From contig DHNQ01000022.1 of assembly GCA_002409595.1 (NCBI GenBank), forward strand, positions 2,467 to 38,975: a DNA stretch of 36,509 nucleotides, written 5' to 3'. How positions within the stretch are numbered: the stretch's first letter is position 1; each line of letters starts with the position of its first letter. Both the position numbers and the translations under genes were made by a program. Source of the DNA: Dysgonomonas sp. UBA5412 (GTDB lineage Bacteria; Bacteroidota; Bacteroidia; Bacteroidales; Dysgonomonadaceae). Shown piece by piece: positions 17,542-27,941 of the stretch. The notes beneath the pieces are model-generated. The model ran no database searches. It had not been told where the DNA came from and saw only the letters and a program-made list of their open reading frames with translations.

Positions 17542-19887
17542 TTATTTCGAATAACGTAGTGTCTCGTTTGGTTTTGAAATAGAAGGTGCAACAGATTCGT
17601 TTGCAGTACCCCAATCTTTATTAGGATTGCTACCCAAAACGAATTTGATCTCAGCACCATTCTTTATATTGTCATAAGTAATATATGTTTTATTGTAGTC
17701 TTTGCCATTTAATGTCATAGACTGTATATAGACATTTTGTTTGCTGTAATTCTCTGTTGTTACAGAAACCTTTTTACCATTGCCTAGAGTCATTTCTACT
17801 GCTTCCAAACCTGGTGAACCAATAGCATATATATTGCTCGATGGGCATGTAGGATAGAAACCCATACAGTTGAATATATACCATGCCGACATCTGCCCGC
17901 AATCATCATTACCGCTTAAGGCATCAGGCTGATTTCCGTAAAAAGTATCTAATACATAACGTATTTTCTCTTGTCCCTTCCAAGGTTGTTTTACGTAATT
18001 GTACAGATAAAGAATCTGGTGACATGGTTCATTTCCATGCCAATATGCACCTATACGTCCTTGTATATCGTGTGCCCCCGGAATGTCGTCGGGCAACTCC
18101 ATCGTAAACATGGAATCGAGACGCTGTGCAAATATCTCATTACCTCCCATTTCGTTAATATAGCCTTGTACATCTTGAGGCACATACCATGTATATTGAT
18201 ATGTAAAACCTTCGGTAATATCACCCCAACCATGTACCGATCCGGGACCTGTATAAGCCACAGCATCAAATGGCGTACGCCAGTTACCTTGCGAGTCACG
18301 CCCTCTCATAAACTTAGATTCGGGGTCTATAATATTCTGATATGCCAATGAGCGATTCAGAAAATATTTGTAATCATCTTCTTTACCCAATTTCTTAGCA
18401 GCCATTGCAATACAATAATCATCATAGGCATACTCCAACGTTTTAGATACTGACTCCCGTTCCTTATCAAATGGAACCCATCCTAACGCCGTATATTCCG
18501 GCAGACAATCATAATTAGGATTCATGGCTGTTCTTTTCATTGCTTGATAAGCTCGCTCATAATCAAACCCTTTTACGTCTTTTACTATTGCATCTGCAAT
18601 TACTGACACTCCATGATAACCAATCATACACCATGTTTCATTCCCATAAAAAGACCAAATAGGTAACATATGCTCTACACTCTGATCATAGTGTGCCAGC
18701 ATCGAATTTATCATATTGGCATTGCGGTCAGGGTTTATCAGATTCAGTAAAGGGTGATGTGCCCGATATGTATCCCACAAAGAGAACACTGTGTAATTTT
18801 CAAAATTCTTCGCGTCGTGTATATTAGAATCATGTCCTCTGTATTTGCCATCAATATCTTGATACATAAATGGATGTAACAAGGCATGATATACCGATGT
18901 ATAGAACGTTTCGAGCTGCTCTTTCGTTCCTTTAGCTTTAAACTTACTCAACTCCTGAGCCCATAGGACTTCACCTTTCTTCTTTAAGCTATCAAAATTA
19001 TCTTTATCCAACTCTTTCAGATTAGCATAAGCACCCGATGTGCCGGTAGAAGATATAGCAACCTTTACTTCAATCTCAGCTCCGTCTTGTACATCAAAGT
19101 CCAGCCATCCCATTATCTTATTGCCATATGCTACGCGATCGCTACGGAAACGTTTTGTGTCATAGATTACCGGCTTGCCATCTTGCATAATTCCCGAGCG
19201 CGAGAAAGGTTTTGAAAACTGAGCCACAAAATAGACATAGCGCTCAGGTCCCCATCCATTTACTAATTTGAATCCGCATATAGTCGAATCGTTTTCAATA
19301 CGTAATTGCGACCATGCTGTTTTAAACCATTGCACATGATCCATATCCACCATAACGAATGCACTATCTGTTTTTGGGAATGTAAATTTAAAGATACCAG
19401 AACGCATACCCGAAGTCATTTCAGCCTTTACATCGTAGTCCAACAAGTCTACACCATAATAATTGGGTGAAGCCCATTCTTTATCATGGCTGTAACGAGA
19501 ACGGTATCCTTCATCAGGATTCTCATGTGTACCCGGAATAAACTTCTTTTCTCCCGTACCCGGAATAAAAAGGAAATCGCCAAGATCCGGAATTCCCGTT
19601 CCACTCAGATGGGTAAGGCTAAAGCCCATAATAGTCATGTGATTGTACTTATAGCCTGAAGCTGCATCGTAATAATCCTTGTCTGTATCGGGGCTTATCT
19701 GTATGCCTCCGAAAGGTATTTGCGAACCGGGATAAACATTTCCGAATCCGGATGTACCCACAAATGGGTTTACATACGTATTGAGGGAAAGGTCGACCGA
19801 AGTCTCTGCGGTGTCGGTCTTATCCTTACAAGAAGAAGTGAATAACAAATTTGCAAGAAGAAAGCCTGCGAGTAGTTTTCTTTTCAT
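17542..19887 (-). CDS. GH92 alpha-mannosidase, lipoprotein
   Basis: A 781-residue family GH92 enzyme, an inverting Ca2+-dependent exo-alpha-mannosidase. The lipobox TSSC lies in a short lipoprotein signal (1-20). The N-terminal beta domain includes YVNPFVGTSGFGNVYPGS and FSLTHLSGTGIPDLGDFLF. The (alpha/alpha)6 catalytic domain includes DITEGFTYQYTWYVPQD (likely general acid Glu, about residue 558) and SGNDDCGQMSAWYIFNCMGF (about 658-677, with the likely base Asp). Linkage specificity is not readable. It is the last gene of the PUL, 255 nt after a second GH92. The lipid anchor may put it on the cell surface or the periplasmic face. Confidence 0.94.
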   Translation of the reverse strand: MKRKLLAGFLLANLLFTSSCKDKTDTAETSVDLSLNTYVNPFVGTSGFGNVYPGSQIPFGGIQISPDTDKDYYDAASGYKYNHMTIMGFSLTHLSGTGIPDLGDFLFIPGTGEKKFIPGTHENPDEGYRSRYSHDKEWASPNYYGVDLLDYDVKAEMTSGMRSGIFKFTFPKTDSAFVMVDMDHVQWFKTAWSQLRIENDSTICGFKLVNGWGPERYVYFVAQFSKPFSRSGIMQDGKPVIYDTKRFRSDRVAYGNKIMGWLDFDVQDGAEIEVKVAISSTGTSGAYANLKELDKDNFDSLKKKGEVLWAQELSKFKAKGTKEQLETFYTSVYHALLHPFMYQDIDGKYRGHDSNIHDAKNFENYTVFSLWDTYRAHHPLLNLINPDRNANMINSMLAHYDQSVEHMLPIWSFYGNETWCMIGYHGVSVIADAIVKDVKGFDYERAYQAMKRTAMNPNYDCLPEYTALGWVPFDKERESVSKTLEYAYDDYCIAMAAKKLGKEDDYKYFLNRSLAYQNIIDPESKFMRGRDSQGNWRTPFDAVAYTGPGSVHGWGDITEGFTYQYTWYVPQDVQGYINEMGGNEIFAQRLDSMFTMELPDDIPGAHDIQGRIGAYWHGNEPCHQILYLYNYVKQPWKGQEKIRYVLDTFYGNQPDALSGNDDCGQMSAWYIFNCMGFYPTCPSSNIYAIGSPGLEAVEMTLGNGKKVSVTTENYSKQNVYIQSMTLNGKDYNKTYITYDNIKNGAEIKFVLGSNPNKDWGTANESVAPSISKPNETLRYSK

Positions 19888-20005
19888 GTTGTTTTTAATA
19901 TATTCTTATCTGATACTCAGTAAAAGTTGACAGGATATCAGATTTTGTTTACATTCTATAATCTATAAATGATTGATTATAAGTATTTATTCTGTTAAAA
20001 AGTGA

Positions 20006-20048
20006 CAAAGGTTACAGATTTTCATCTTTTTTCAACTGTAACCTTTTG
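20006..20048 (-). terminator. Inverted repeat between the two GH92 genes
   Basis: AAAGGTTACAG (20007-20017) pairs perfectly with CTGTAACCTTT (20036-20046), 11 bp with an 18-nt loop. On the minus strand it follows the upstream GH92 stop by about 95 nt and leads into GTCACTTTTT. It may be a terminator or a processing hairpin that tunes expression of the last gene. The 255-nt gap contains nothing else I can identify. Confidence 0.5.
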
Positions 20049-20142
20049 CTACTTAATTTAAGTTCTCAAATGATTTATATATAGATAATTAAGCTGACAT
20101 CTTATGATATTATCTGAAAATAAACAGTTGAGCGTGTCACTT

Positions 20143-22464
20143 TTATTTTGATAAAGAATAAGGCCTTTCAGCTTCGCTGAATAATCTTTTCTTATTAGGT
20201 GTCGCAGACATTTCGAACGAAAGCTCAGCACCGTTCTTTATATCATCATATGCTATATATGCTTTGGTATATGGCTTTCCATTAAGCTTCACCGATTTTA
20301 CATATCGCATTTTGTCACTTACCTTATCCGCTTTTATTTCCAGATATTTACCATCGCTTACCCTTACTTTCATATAAGGGAAATAAGGAGCGCCTAGTAC
20401 GTATTCGTTCGATCCCGGACAAACCGGATAGAAGCCCATAGCTGAGAATATATACCATGCCGACATCTGCCCGCAATCGTCATTTCCACAAAGACCGTCT
20501 ATCGTATTTCGATACATACGGTTCATTATTTCGCGTACCCAATATTGAGTTTTCCAAGGTTGCGATGTCCATGCATACAAATAAGGGATATGATGACTAG
20601 GTTCATTTCCATGTACATAGTTACCCATCACTCCTTCGCGGGTTACATCTTCAGTGTCTGCAAAAAACTCGTCAGGAAGATGCATCGTGAATAAAGAATC
20701 TAAACGCTGTACAAACTGTTTGTCTCCTCCCATCTGTGTTATCAACCCTTTTACATCGTGAGGAACATAGAATGAATAGTTCCACGAATTGCCTTCAATA
20801 AAACCTTCGCCATGTGTACTCAACAGATTGAAAGGTGTTTTCCATTTGCCATCGCTATAACGTGCTCTTACAAATTCGAGTTCGGGATCAAATACATTAT
20901 GATAATTCAAGGCTCTCTTTTTATACGTATCGGCAACCGGTTGATCGTTCATTTTCGATGCTGTATTATAGATAGTCCAGTCATCGTACGAATATTCAAG
21001 AGTTATGGATGATCCGCTTCCATTGCGGTCGAATGGAACATAGCCAAGCTTTTTGTATTCTGCAATTCCATCGTAATAGTCCACATTAGAACTGCTAATC
21101 ATAGCCTCTAAGGCTTTCTTCTTATCTATATTAAGCCCTTTGTCTATCGCGTCTGCCAATACCGATACCGAGTGATAACCGATCATACACCAGTTTTCAT
21201 TACCCATGTGCGACCATACTGGTAAAGACTTATGCACACTCTGTTCGTAGTGGGCAAGCATAGATTTTACGATGTCCACACTTCTGTCTCTGTTAATGAG
21301 GTTGAACAAAGGATGCAATGCACGGTAAGTATCCCATACAGAAAAGATTGTATAATTAGTAAATCCTTTAGCCTGATGTATATTATGGTCTATGCCTCTA
21401 TACTGTCCGTCTACGTCCATATACACAGAAGGATTGATCATTGTATGATATAGCGAGGTGTAGAACATAGTCTTCTTGTCATTATCACCTGTTACATCTA
21501 TTACGTTCAATTCCTTCTCCCATTTTGCTGAAGCATCTGCCACTATCTGATCAAAAGATTTGTTCTTTGCTTCAGCTTCAAGGTTTTTCACTGCTCCTTC
21601 AGTACTCACTGCGGACAGAGCTACTTTTAATATAAGTGGGGTGGAAGCATCTGAATCGAATTCGAAATGTGTAACTATTTTGCGCCCTGCAATTTCAGGG
21701 AAATTTTTGTGTAAATTAAATTTACGCCAAAATCCCATATACTTTGGTTTCTCTCTGTCTACATATCCATAGTTTTTGATAGGCTTAGATAAAGAGATCG
21801 CAAAATAAGTATAGTTTTCTCTTGCCCAACCATTAGTAATACGATAACCGGTGAGTAAGGTGTCATTTTCTACCCGAAGGCTTGCCCACAATACTTTTCC
21901 GTCGTAGTTGTAAATGCCATGAGTGAGGTCGAGTAATATCTTTTGTACTTCTCCCGAAGGGTAAGTGTATTTATGTACTCCGACTCTTTCTGTTGCAGTA
22001 AGCTGAGCCTTTACCTTGTAGTCGTCAAGCACTACTTCATAATATCCCGGACGAGAAACTTCTGTGCTGTGCGAGTAACGCGAGCGATATCCTGAACCGG
22101 GTTTATCAGCCGTTCCGGGATTAAATTTCAATTCTCCCGTAACGGGCACTATCAGTATATCTCCAAGATCGGAATGTCCTGTTCCGCTGAGATGTGTATG
22201 GCTAAAGCCAACAATAGTTTTGTCGTCATACTGATACCCTGCACAATATTTGTATGTGTCTTTTTGGTATACTCCATTTATACTATGAGGGATGGTATCC
22301 GTATCCGGGCTCAATTGCACTATACCATGAGGTACACATGCACCGGGAAATGTATGTCCCATTTTTACCGTTCCTATCATTGGGTTTACATAGGATACTT
22401 TATTCTGCGCGGATACTATTCCACTCATAAGTAAGAAAGAAAGAGTGATTGTACTTAATTTCAT
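20143..22464 (-). CDS. GH92 alpha-mannosidase, periplasmic
   Basis: A protein of about 773 residues from the GH92 family. The start at 22464 gives a clean Sec signal (MKLSTITLSFLLMSGIVSAQ) without a lipobox. An in-frame ATG at 22482, directly abutting the stop of the upstream gene, would add six residues. Motifs parallel the other copy: SYVNPMIGTVKMGHTFPG, FSHTHLSGTGHSDLGDILI, FIEGNSWNYSFYVPHD (likely acid Glu, about 555) and CGNDDCGQMSAWYIFSAMGF (about 658-677). The two copies are diverged paralogues with different export signals, suggesting successive trimming in two places or of two linkages (inference). It follows the peptidase gene with essentially no gap. Confidence 0.94.
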   Translation of the reverse strand: MKLSTITLSFLLMSGIVSAQNKVSYVNPMIGTVKMGHTFPGACVPHGIVQLSPDTDTIPHSINGVYQKDTYKYCAGYQYDDKTIVGFSHTHLSGTGHSDLGDILIVPVTGELKFNPGTADKPGSGYRSRYSHSTEVSRPGYYEVVLDDYKVKAQLTATERVGVHKYTYPSGEVQKILLDLTHGIYNYDGKVLWASLRVENDTLLTGYRITNGWARENYTYFAISLSKPIKNYGYVDREKPKYMGFWRKFNLHKNFPEIAGRKIVTHFEFDSDASTPLILKVALSAVSTEGAVKNLEAEAKNKSFDQIVADASAKWEKELNVIDVTGDNDKKTMFYTSLYHTMINPSVYMDVDGQYRGIDHNIHQAKGFTNYTIFSVWDTYRALHPLFNLINRDRSVDIVKSMLAHYEQSVHKSLPVWSHMGNENWCMIGYHSVSVLADAIDKGLNIDKKKALEAMISSSNVDYYDGIAEYKKLGYVPFDRNGSGSSITLEYSYDDWTIYNTASKMNDQPVADTYKKRALNYHNVFDPELEFVRARYSDGKWKTPFNLLSTHGEGFIEGNSWNYSFYVPHDVKGLITQMGGDKQFVQRLDSLFTMHLPDEFFADTEDVTREGVMGNYVHGNEPSHHIPYLYAWTSQPWKTQYWVREIMNRMYRNTIDGLCGNDDCGQMSAWYIFSAMGFYPVCPGSNEYVLGAPYFPYMKVRVSDGKYLEIKADKVSDKMRYVKSVKLNGKPYTKAYIAYDDIKNGAELSFEMSATPNKKRLFSEAERPYSLSK

Positions 22465-22482
22465 TTGTGTAAAATATATCAT

Positions 22483-23598
22483 TTATTGTTTCGTCAAAAA
22501 TTCTTGATATTCGTTCCACATTCCGTCAATGCTCGCTTCTTGTCCGAAAACAGCCTTTATTGCTTTATCAAAGCCCCAGACATCGAGATCTTTTACAGTC
22601 TTATGGAATTTGCGGATAGCATCGGGATCTTTTGTTGTAAGCCATTGGATGAAGAAACCTGTCGTACGATAGCCATCCATCCAATTGCCTCCCGGCTTGC
22701 GTGTACTCATATCAAAATAGCCTGCTTCGGCTCTTACAGCATCGGCAATCCCTTCGATACATGCCCAGAATGTCTTGTTATTTCCATAGTTGCCTATGCC
22801 TTTAGGTTCGTATTGATAGCCATGAGTTAACTCGTGATATAATACACCGCGTGTTTCAAAATCAAGTTTGAATAAAGATTCTTTCGCTGATTTTTCAATA
22901 TGACGCGTGCTATAAAAGATATGTATGTTGGGAGAGCTACCGCCTTTGGCTGATACACCGTCTTTGTCTTCGAGTGTATATTCTATGTTTTCCACATCGG
23001 TCATTGGGTCGTTGGCTGTATAATAAAGTATCTCTGCTACTTTTCGTGCATGGTATTTGATATATTCGTCCGGGTCTTGAACTAATTGATGATAGACTTT
23101 GCTTCCTTCGGTATCAGGGTTTAGTGATTCAAACTGTACTTTTGGATATTTAAAATTCTCCCAATTAGCCAATAAGTTTTTGTCGGAAAGAACGACTTCT
23201 GCTATAATCAGATTATCGTTTTGGCTCTTGGTTTCGGCTTCTAGTATATATTGTTTATATGTTCCGGGATTGTCTATAATGTTTAATATTTCTTGAAAAC
23301 GAGAACAGAATTGCTGATCTCTTCGTTCGTCAACAATAGTCCATGTTTTTCCGTCATTAGAACCTTTTAATACCCAATTTGTAGGGTCGTGAGTTGGGTT
23401 TTCTCCTGATGAATATATTTTATAACTTAATACGGGAGTATTTGAAGTATGTGCGAAAAGCAATTGATTTTTTCCTGTTCCTCCGGTATAGTAAGTGGTA
23501 AGATCATTATCTGTAACAGCCGATATATCCGAAGATACGGATTGTGCTTCGCAGGCTAAAAAAGAGAAGGCACATGCCAGAATAAAGAGTTTTTTCAT
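22483..23598 (-). CDS. Basic secretory protein-type metallopeptidase lipoprotein with discoidin-like domain
   Basis: A 371-residue protein with a lipoprotein-type signal (lipobox FLAC near residue 16). Residues about 25-135 resemble an F5/8 type C (discoidin) carbohydrate-binding domain, as in DNDLTTYYTGG and WVLKGSNDGKTWTIVDE. Residues about 170-370 match the plant basic secretory protein family, with zinc-binding HELTHGYQYE near residue 254, then IEGIADAVRAEAGYFD and a GYRTTGFFIQWL segment. Proteolysis is expected from the HExxH motif. The substrate may be mannosylated glycoproteins, given the GH92 neighbours (inference). Confidence 0.88.
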   Translation of the reverse strand: MKKLFILACAFSFLACEAQSVSSDISAVTDNDLTTYYTGGTGKNQLLFAHTSNTPVLSYKIYSSGENPTHDPTNWVLKGSNDGKTWTIVDERRDQQFCSRFQEILNIIDNPGTYKQYILEAETKSQNDNLIIAEVVLSDKNLLANWENFKYPKVQFESLNPDTEGSKVYHQLVQDPDEYIKYHARKVAEILYYTANDPMTDVENIEYTLEDKDGVSAKGGSSPNIHIFYSTRHIEKSAKESLFKLDFETRGVLYHELTHGYQYEPKGIGNYGNNKTFWACIEGIADAVRAEAGYFDMSTRKPGGNWMDGYRTTGFFIQWLTTKDPDAIRKFHKTVKDLDVWGFDKAIKAVFGQEASIDGMWNEYQEFLTKQ

Positions 23599-23719
23599 CT
23601 ATGTGAGTTTTAAATATTAGATATAATACAATTGTAGTTATAAATGCGGATAGATGGAGTATCCTGATGTACAATAATGGTATCTTATTACATTTAAACT
23701 GTGTGTAGGCAAAAGAAAA

Positions 23720-23752
23720 GTGGTTACTTGCAATACGATCACAAGTAACCAC
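23720..23752 (-). terminator. Terminator/processing hairpin after susD
   Basis: GTGGTTACTTG (23720-23730) pairs perfectly with CAAGTAACCAC (23742-23752), an 11-bp stem with an 11-nt loop. It sits 18 nt after the susD stop on the minus strand and is followed there by TTTTCTTTT. It may end or attenuate the susCD transcript before the peptidase and GH92 genes. Confidence 0.7.
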
Positions 23753-23769
23753 CTTTATTATTGAAATAA

Positions 23770-25404
23770 TTATTCGCTAGGATATCCCGGGTTTTGTACC
23801 AAATTTGTGTTGCTGGTCAACTGACTGTAAGGTATTGGAAATATCTCACGATTTTTGTCATTTGATGCTGTATGATCCCACCAATTAGTGGTCACAAATT
23901 TACCGAAACGAATCTGGTCTGTTCTACGCTTTCCTTCAAAGATAAACTCTTTGGCTCTTTCATTATATAATTCATCCAGAGTCAATGTTGATGTTGTGTA
24001 TTTGAATGAAGGCCAATCTGTACTGGAGAATGCTCTTTCTCTACAATCATTTACAAGTTGTACGGCTTCGCTTGAAGCTGTTCCTCCATTCTTACGCATA
24101 AGGGCTTCAGCTTTGAAATACTTGATTTCTGTAAGGCGATATAACACCCAGTCGTTGCTCCAATAATGAGCATCTGTAGATGGTCCCGGTTTGTATTTGT
24201 TAAATCTTGCACCGCTGTTTTCTTCTCCATCATACATTGTCGATTCGGTTTTGCCTTCGCTAGCTCTACGAATATAATTGACAAAAACAAGTTGTTTTCC
24301 CTTATATTCTTCTGTTCCTTCAACAGGTTTTGAAGGATTGTCATAATACCATTGCGGTCCGATTAGCATCCATTCTGATTTTCTTAGGTCTTTATCGTTA
24401 AACAGATCGTATGCACTTGGAATAACGACTCCTCCATTGTTTCCATTAGATAGACCTCCATATATATATCTTTGGGCAAAATGATAAAAGTCTCCATTCC
24501 AACCACAACGGTTAGTTGAGTTCTGATAATCATAGGCTAATACGAATAGATTTTCTTTAGAGTCTGTACTATTCGTATTACTAAAGGCTGTTTTCAGGTC
24601 TTTATCAATATCTAATGTTCCTGTTTGAGATCCGGCTTTTCCACTAAGGATATAGTCGCAAGCTTTAATACAATCGTCCCAACGGTCTGTTCCTGACCAT
24701 ACTTTAGCGTTGATATATAATTCAGCTAACATCGCATATCCGGCAGCACGAGCTACACGTCCATTGTTTTGAGCAGACAGAAGCGGTAATTTGTCTACAT
24801 TCGCAAGTAGTTCTGATTCTATAAACTTAAATACATCTGCACGTTGTACTGTTGGAGGACTAACAGGAGTTCCTACTTCTGTTACAACAGGTATATTGCC
24901 AAATAGATCCATCAGCTTCAAATAATGATATGCTCTCAAGACTTTCATTTCTGCTACAAATTCATCTTTTTCTTCTTGAGTAATACCCATTTGAGCGGCA
25001 TCACGAGCTTCTATTGTATTGGCAGCATCACTACACAAACCCATACCCCAATACATTAATCTCCAAGCATTCGAAATAGTATTCTCTCTGATATTCCATT
25101 GATGATAATGAAGTCTGATCCAATCTCCTCCGTCATATCCATGACGACCCTTGGTTGTCCATGCTATTTGATCGGCGGAATATTCATTAAGACGCCAATA
25201 TCCATTTTGACCGGTAGCTGCAGCCCATGCCCGTGCATGGGTATATGGACGAATTACAGCAGAAATAACTTCGTCTCGATTATTATAGAAATCGTCGGAG
25301 TCTATTTTACTATACATCTTTTCATCCAGATTTGTACATGAACTAGTTATAAATAAAAAGCTTAGTACAACTAATACAGATAAGACTATATTTTGTTTTT
25401 TCAT
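23770..25404 (-). CDS. SusD/RagB family outer-membrane nutrient-binding lipoprotein
   Basis: A 544-residue SusD homologue with a lipobox (TSSC, Cys near residue 23). The N-terminal TPR-rich SusD core is recognisable as NTIEARDAAQMGITQEEKDE, AEMKVLRAYHYLKLMDLFGN and AAGYAMLAELYINAKVW. The C-terminal RagB-like region has YRLTEIKYFKAEALMRK, ELYNERAKEFIFEGKRRTDQ and a terminal EIFPIPYSQL...NPGY motif. SusD lids the SusC channel and captures the glycan at the cell surface. It starts 11 nt after the susC stop. Confidence 0.96.
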   Translation of the reverse strand: MKKQNIVLSVLVVLSFLFITSSCTNLDEKMYSKIDSDDFYNNRDEVISAVIRPYTHARAWAAATGQNGYWRLNEYSADQIAWTTKGRHGYDGGDWIRLHYHQWNIRENTISNAWRLMYWGMGLCSDAANTIEARDAAQMGITQEEKDEFVAEMKVLRAYHYLKLMDLFGNIPVVTEVGTPVSPPTVQRADVFKFIESELLANVDKLPLLSAQNNGRVARAAGYAMLAELYINAKVWSGTDRWDDCIKACDYILSGKAGSQTGTLDIDKDLKTAFSNTNSTDSKENLFVLAYDYQNSTNRCGWNGDFYHFAQRYIYGGLSNGNNGGVVIPSAYDLFNDKDLRKSEWMLIGPQWYYDNPSKPVEGTEEYKGKQLVFVNYIRRASEGKTESTMYDGEENSGARFNKYKPGPSTDAHYWSNDWVLYRLTEIKYFKAEALMRKNGGTASSEAVQLVNDCRERAFSSTDWPSFKYTTSTLTLDELYNERAKEFIFEGKRRTDQIRFGKFVTTNWWDHTASNDKNREIFPIPYSQLTSNTNLVQNPGYPSE

Positions 25405-25415
25405 AATAATTCTTT

Positions 25416-27941
25416 TTAAAATTGAATGTTTAGACCTAAAGTGAAACTCCTTGTGATAGGGTAACGTTCGCGGCTGTCAAGCCCCGGATCTAGTCCGGTA
25501 TCTTTTACTTCCGGATCTAATCCTTTGTAACTTGTGATTGTAAACAAATCTCTTGCGGTAAAGTAAACCCTGAATTGAGGAACTCGAGGATTACCTGATT
25601 TGTTTTTGAAATTATACCCTAATGTAAGGTTGTCAAGCTTCACAAAGTCTCCATCTTCTAAATAATAATCAGAATATTGGTATGTATCATTTAGCTGAGC
25701 ATGAGTTGTCATTGCGCTTTCTAATACGTTTGTAGGCAATGTTATCTTATTTCCATATGCCATTTCCATACGGTTCAGAACTTGGAATCCGAATTTACCT
25801 CTGAACATTATTGATAAATCAAAGTCTTTGTATCTAAGAGAGTTGGACCATGAAAGGTATAGTTTAGGAACTCCGTTTCCGATTACAGCCATATCTCCAT
25901 CTTCTATTTCATCAGCAGGGACTTTATCTCCTTTTGCATTATAGAATAGCCACTTACCTTCATCTGTAAATCCGGCAAAACGTTTCCCATAGAAGTTACC
26001 GATTTTATCTCCTTGATATGTGCGGATAGCATTACCTAAAGCTCCATAACCTCCTATATCACCATATTCTTTGTAATCTATTTTATATAGATTGTTTGAA
26101 AAACTTTTAACTTTATTCAAAGCATGACTTGCTGTGAAATCGGCTCTCCACATAAAGTCTTTTGTTACCACCGGAATAGTGCTTAATGTAACCTCGATGC
26201 CTTTACTGGTAACATCTCCTACATTCATATAAATATCATTAAAGATGTATGGAGGCTGTTGAGTTTGATATGTTTCAAGTAAGTCCTTTGTTGTTCTGTT
26301 AAACAGGTCAATACTACCACTTATTCGATTCTTAAGAAATCCGAAATCGACGCCAAGATTCCATTCTTCTTTTTTCTCCCATTTCAAGTTTGGATTAGGG
26401 TTTGAGGCAGGACCATACGATTGTGACCACTTACCATCAGGAGTAAGATAAAAACCTCCGGTTCCCAACTGAACAATTGATTTGTATCTGTCTATACCTG
26501 AGTTTCCCGTTACTCCATAACCGACTCTTAACTTAAGGAGGTTCAAGAATGTAAATTGCTTCATAAATTCTTCATTAGATGCGTTCCATGCTACTGAATA
26601 TGAAGGAAAATTACCCCATTTGTGGTTAGCTCCAAATTTTGTGGATCCTTCGTGACGTAGGGAGAATTGTGCTACATATCTGCTATCAAATGAATAATTG
26701 ACACGCCCGAAGAAAGCGATTAGCTTGTCTTCTTGCTTTTCACTCCACATACTTGCTTTTCCCGCTGTAAGCCAACTTCCTGAACCAAGGTCGTTATCTT
26801 GTAAGACATCGTTAAGAAATCCTCTGTTTTCTGCACCATGTTTTTCCCATACATTATATTGGAAACTATATCCTCCGACAACATTAAAGTTGTGTTTGTC
26901 TTTTAATAATGCAGAGTATTCGATTGTAGGCTCAACAAGTCCTTTAGTGTCAGTCACTGTTCCTTTTTGAGCTCTACCTAGTTCCTCATAAGCTTGTTGA
27001 GACTCCCATGATTTTACGTTGATGTATTCCGAGTCTGTATAATTATCTCTTTGGATACTTCCGAATATAGAGAACTTCAGATTTTTGATTGGCTCTAATC
27101 CTATTTTTGTACTTAGGGAATTAGTTTGTTGATTTCTCTTTAGTTTATGATCCCTTATTCTATTTAATGGATTAATAGACTTTTCTTGTTCATCATATAA
27201 TCCTAATGTCGGGTTTAAAGTTTTTGCTGTTTCCCAAATCCATTTACTCTCACTCTCAGAGTCGTTGATACGGTTGGCATAATTATAATTAGTTGCCAAA
27301 TTTACCTGAACAGTAAGCATGTCATCGTAGGCTTTAGTGTTTAAAGACACTTTACCTCCATAGTTTTTACGCTCATCTGATTTTCCAATCCCTTGGAAGT
27401 CGTTGTAATAAAGTGATGCTCTGAAATTAGTGCTTTCACTTCCTCCACTTACTGAGAGATTATGAGACATTGTAAGATTATCTTTATTTATAAGTTCATC
27501 ATAGAAATCAGATGATGATCCAAAATCTTGCATTTGCCCGGCTTTAGGATTGTTCGGATCTTTCATATATGCACGATATTGTTCAGCATTAAGGAAATTC
27601 GGAGTTTTAGCTAATGTATATTTTGTAAAATAGGTCGAATATTCTACAATGGTTTTCCCTTTCTTTCCTTGCTTTGTTGTTATCAGGATTACTCCGGCAT
27701 TTGCACGGCTACCATAAATAGCTGCTGCCGATCCATCTTTAAGAACTTCTACTGATTCAATATCATTAGGCTGTATCAAATCCATATTTCCATCAGGAAT
27801 CCCATCAATAACGATCAATGGCGTCTGGCTTCCTGTAAAGGATGTGATACCTCTTAATTGCATTACGACTCCTGAATTTGGGTCAGATCCACCTGTTCTG
27901 GTAATCTGCAATCCGGCAATTTTACCTTCAAGCAAAGACAT
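25416..27941 (-). CDS. SusC C-terminal fragment (plug and barrel)
   Basis: The 841-residue downstream open frame from the first internal ATG (MSLLEGKIAGLQITRTGG). It contains most of the plug (VIDGIPDGNMDLIQPNDIES, EVLKDGSAAAIYGSRANAG) and the entire barrel. The frame is open upstream to about 28005 without a start codon. Alone it would lack a signal peptide and TonB box, so it cannot function as an outer-membrane receptor. Confidence 0.8.
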   Translation of the reverse strand: MSLLEGKIAGLQITRTGGSDPNSGVVMQLRGITSFTGSQTPLIVIDGIPDGNMDLIQPNDIESVEVLKDGSAAAIYGSRANAGVILITTKQGKKGKTIVEYSTYFTKYTLAKTPNFLNAEQYRAYMKDPNNPKAGQMQDFGSSSDFYDELINKDNLTMSHNLSVSGGSESTNFRASLYYNDFQGIGKSDERKNYGGKVSLNTKAYDDMLTVQVNLATNYNYANRINDSESESKWIWETAKTLNPTLGLYDEQEKSINPLNRIRDHKLKRNQQTNSLSTKIGLEPIKNLKFSIFGSIQRDNYTDSEYINVKSWESQQAYEELGRAQKGTVTDTKGLVEPTIEYSALLKDKHNFNVVGGYSFQYNVWEKHGAENRGFLNDVLQDNDLGSGSWLTAGKASMWSEKQEDKLIAFFGRVNYSFDSRYVAQFSLRHEGSTKFGANHKWGNFPSYSVAWNASNEEFMKQFTFLNLLKLRVGYGVTGNSGIDRYKSIVQLGTGGFYLTPDGKWSQSYGPASNPNPNLKWEKKEEWNLGVDFGFLKNRISGSIDLFNRTTKDLLETYQTQQPPYIFNDIYMNVGDVTSKGIEVTLSTIPVVTKDFMWRADFTASHALNKVKSFSNNLYKIDYKEYGDIGGYGALGNAIRTYQGDKIGNFYGKRFAGFTDEGKWLFYNAKGDKVPADEIEDGDMAVIGNGVPKLYLSWSNSLRYKDFDLSIMFRGKFGFQVLNRMEMAYGNKITLPTNVLESAMTTHAQLNDTYQYSDYYLEDGDFVKLDNLTLGYNFKNKSGNPRVPQFRVYFTARDLFTITSYKGLDPEVKDTGLDPGLDSRERYPITRSFTLGLNIQF

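Noticed and set aside
17883..18351. Plus-strand open frames of 74-126 codons inside the GH92 gene
   Set aside because: They lie antisense to strongly conserved GH92 sequence and resemble no family.
22465..22830. 121-codon plus-strand open frame over the metallopeptidase gene
   Set aside because: Antisense to the HExxH domain and without recognisable features.
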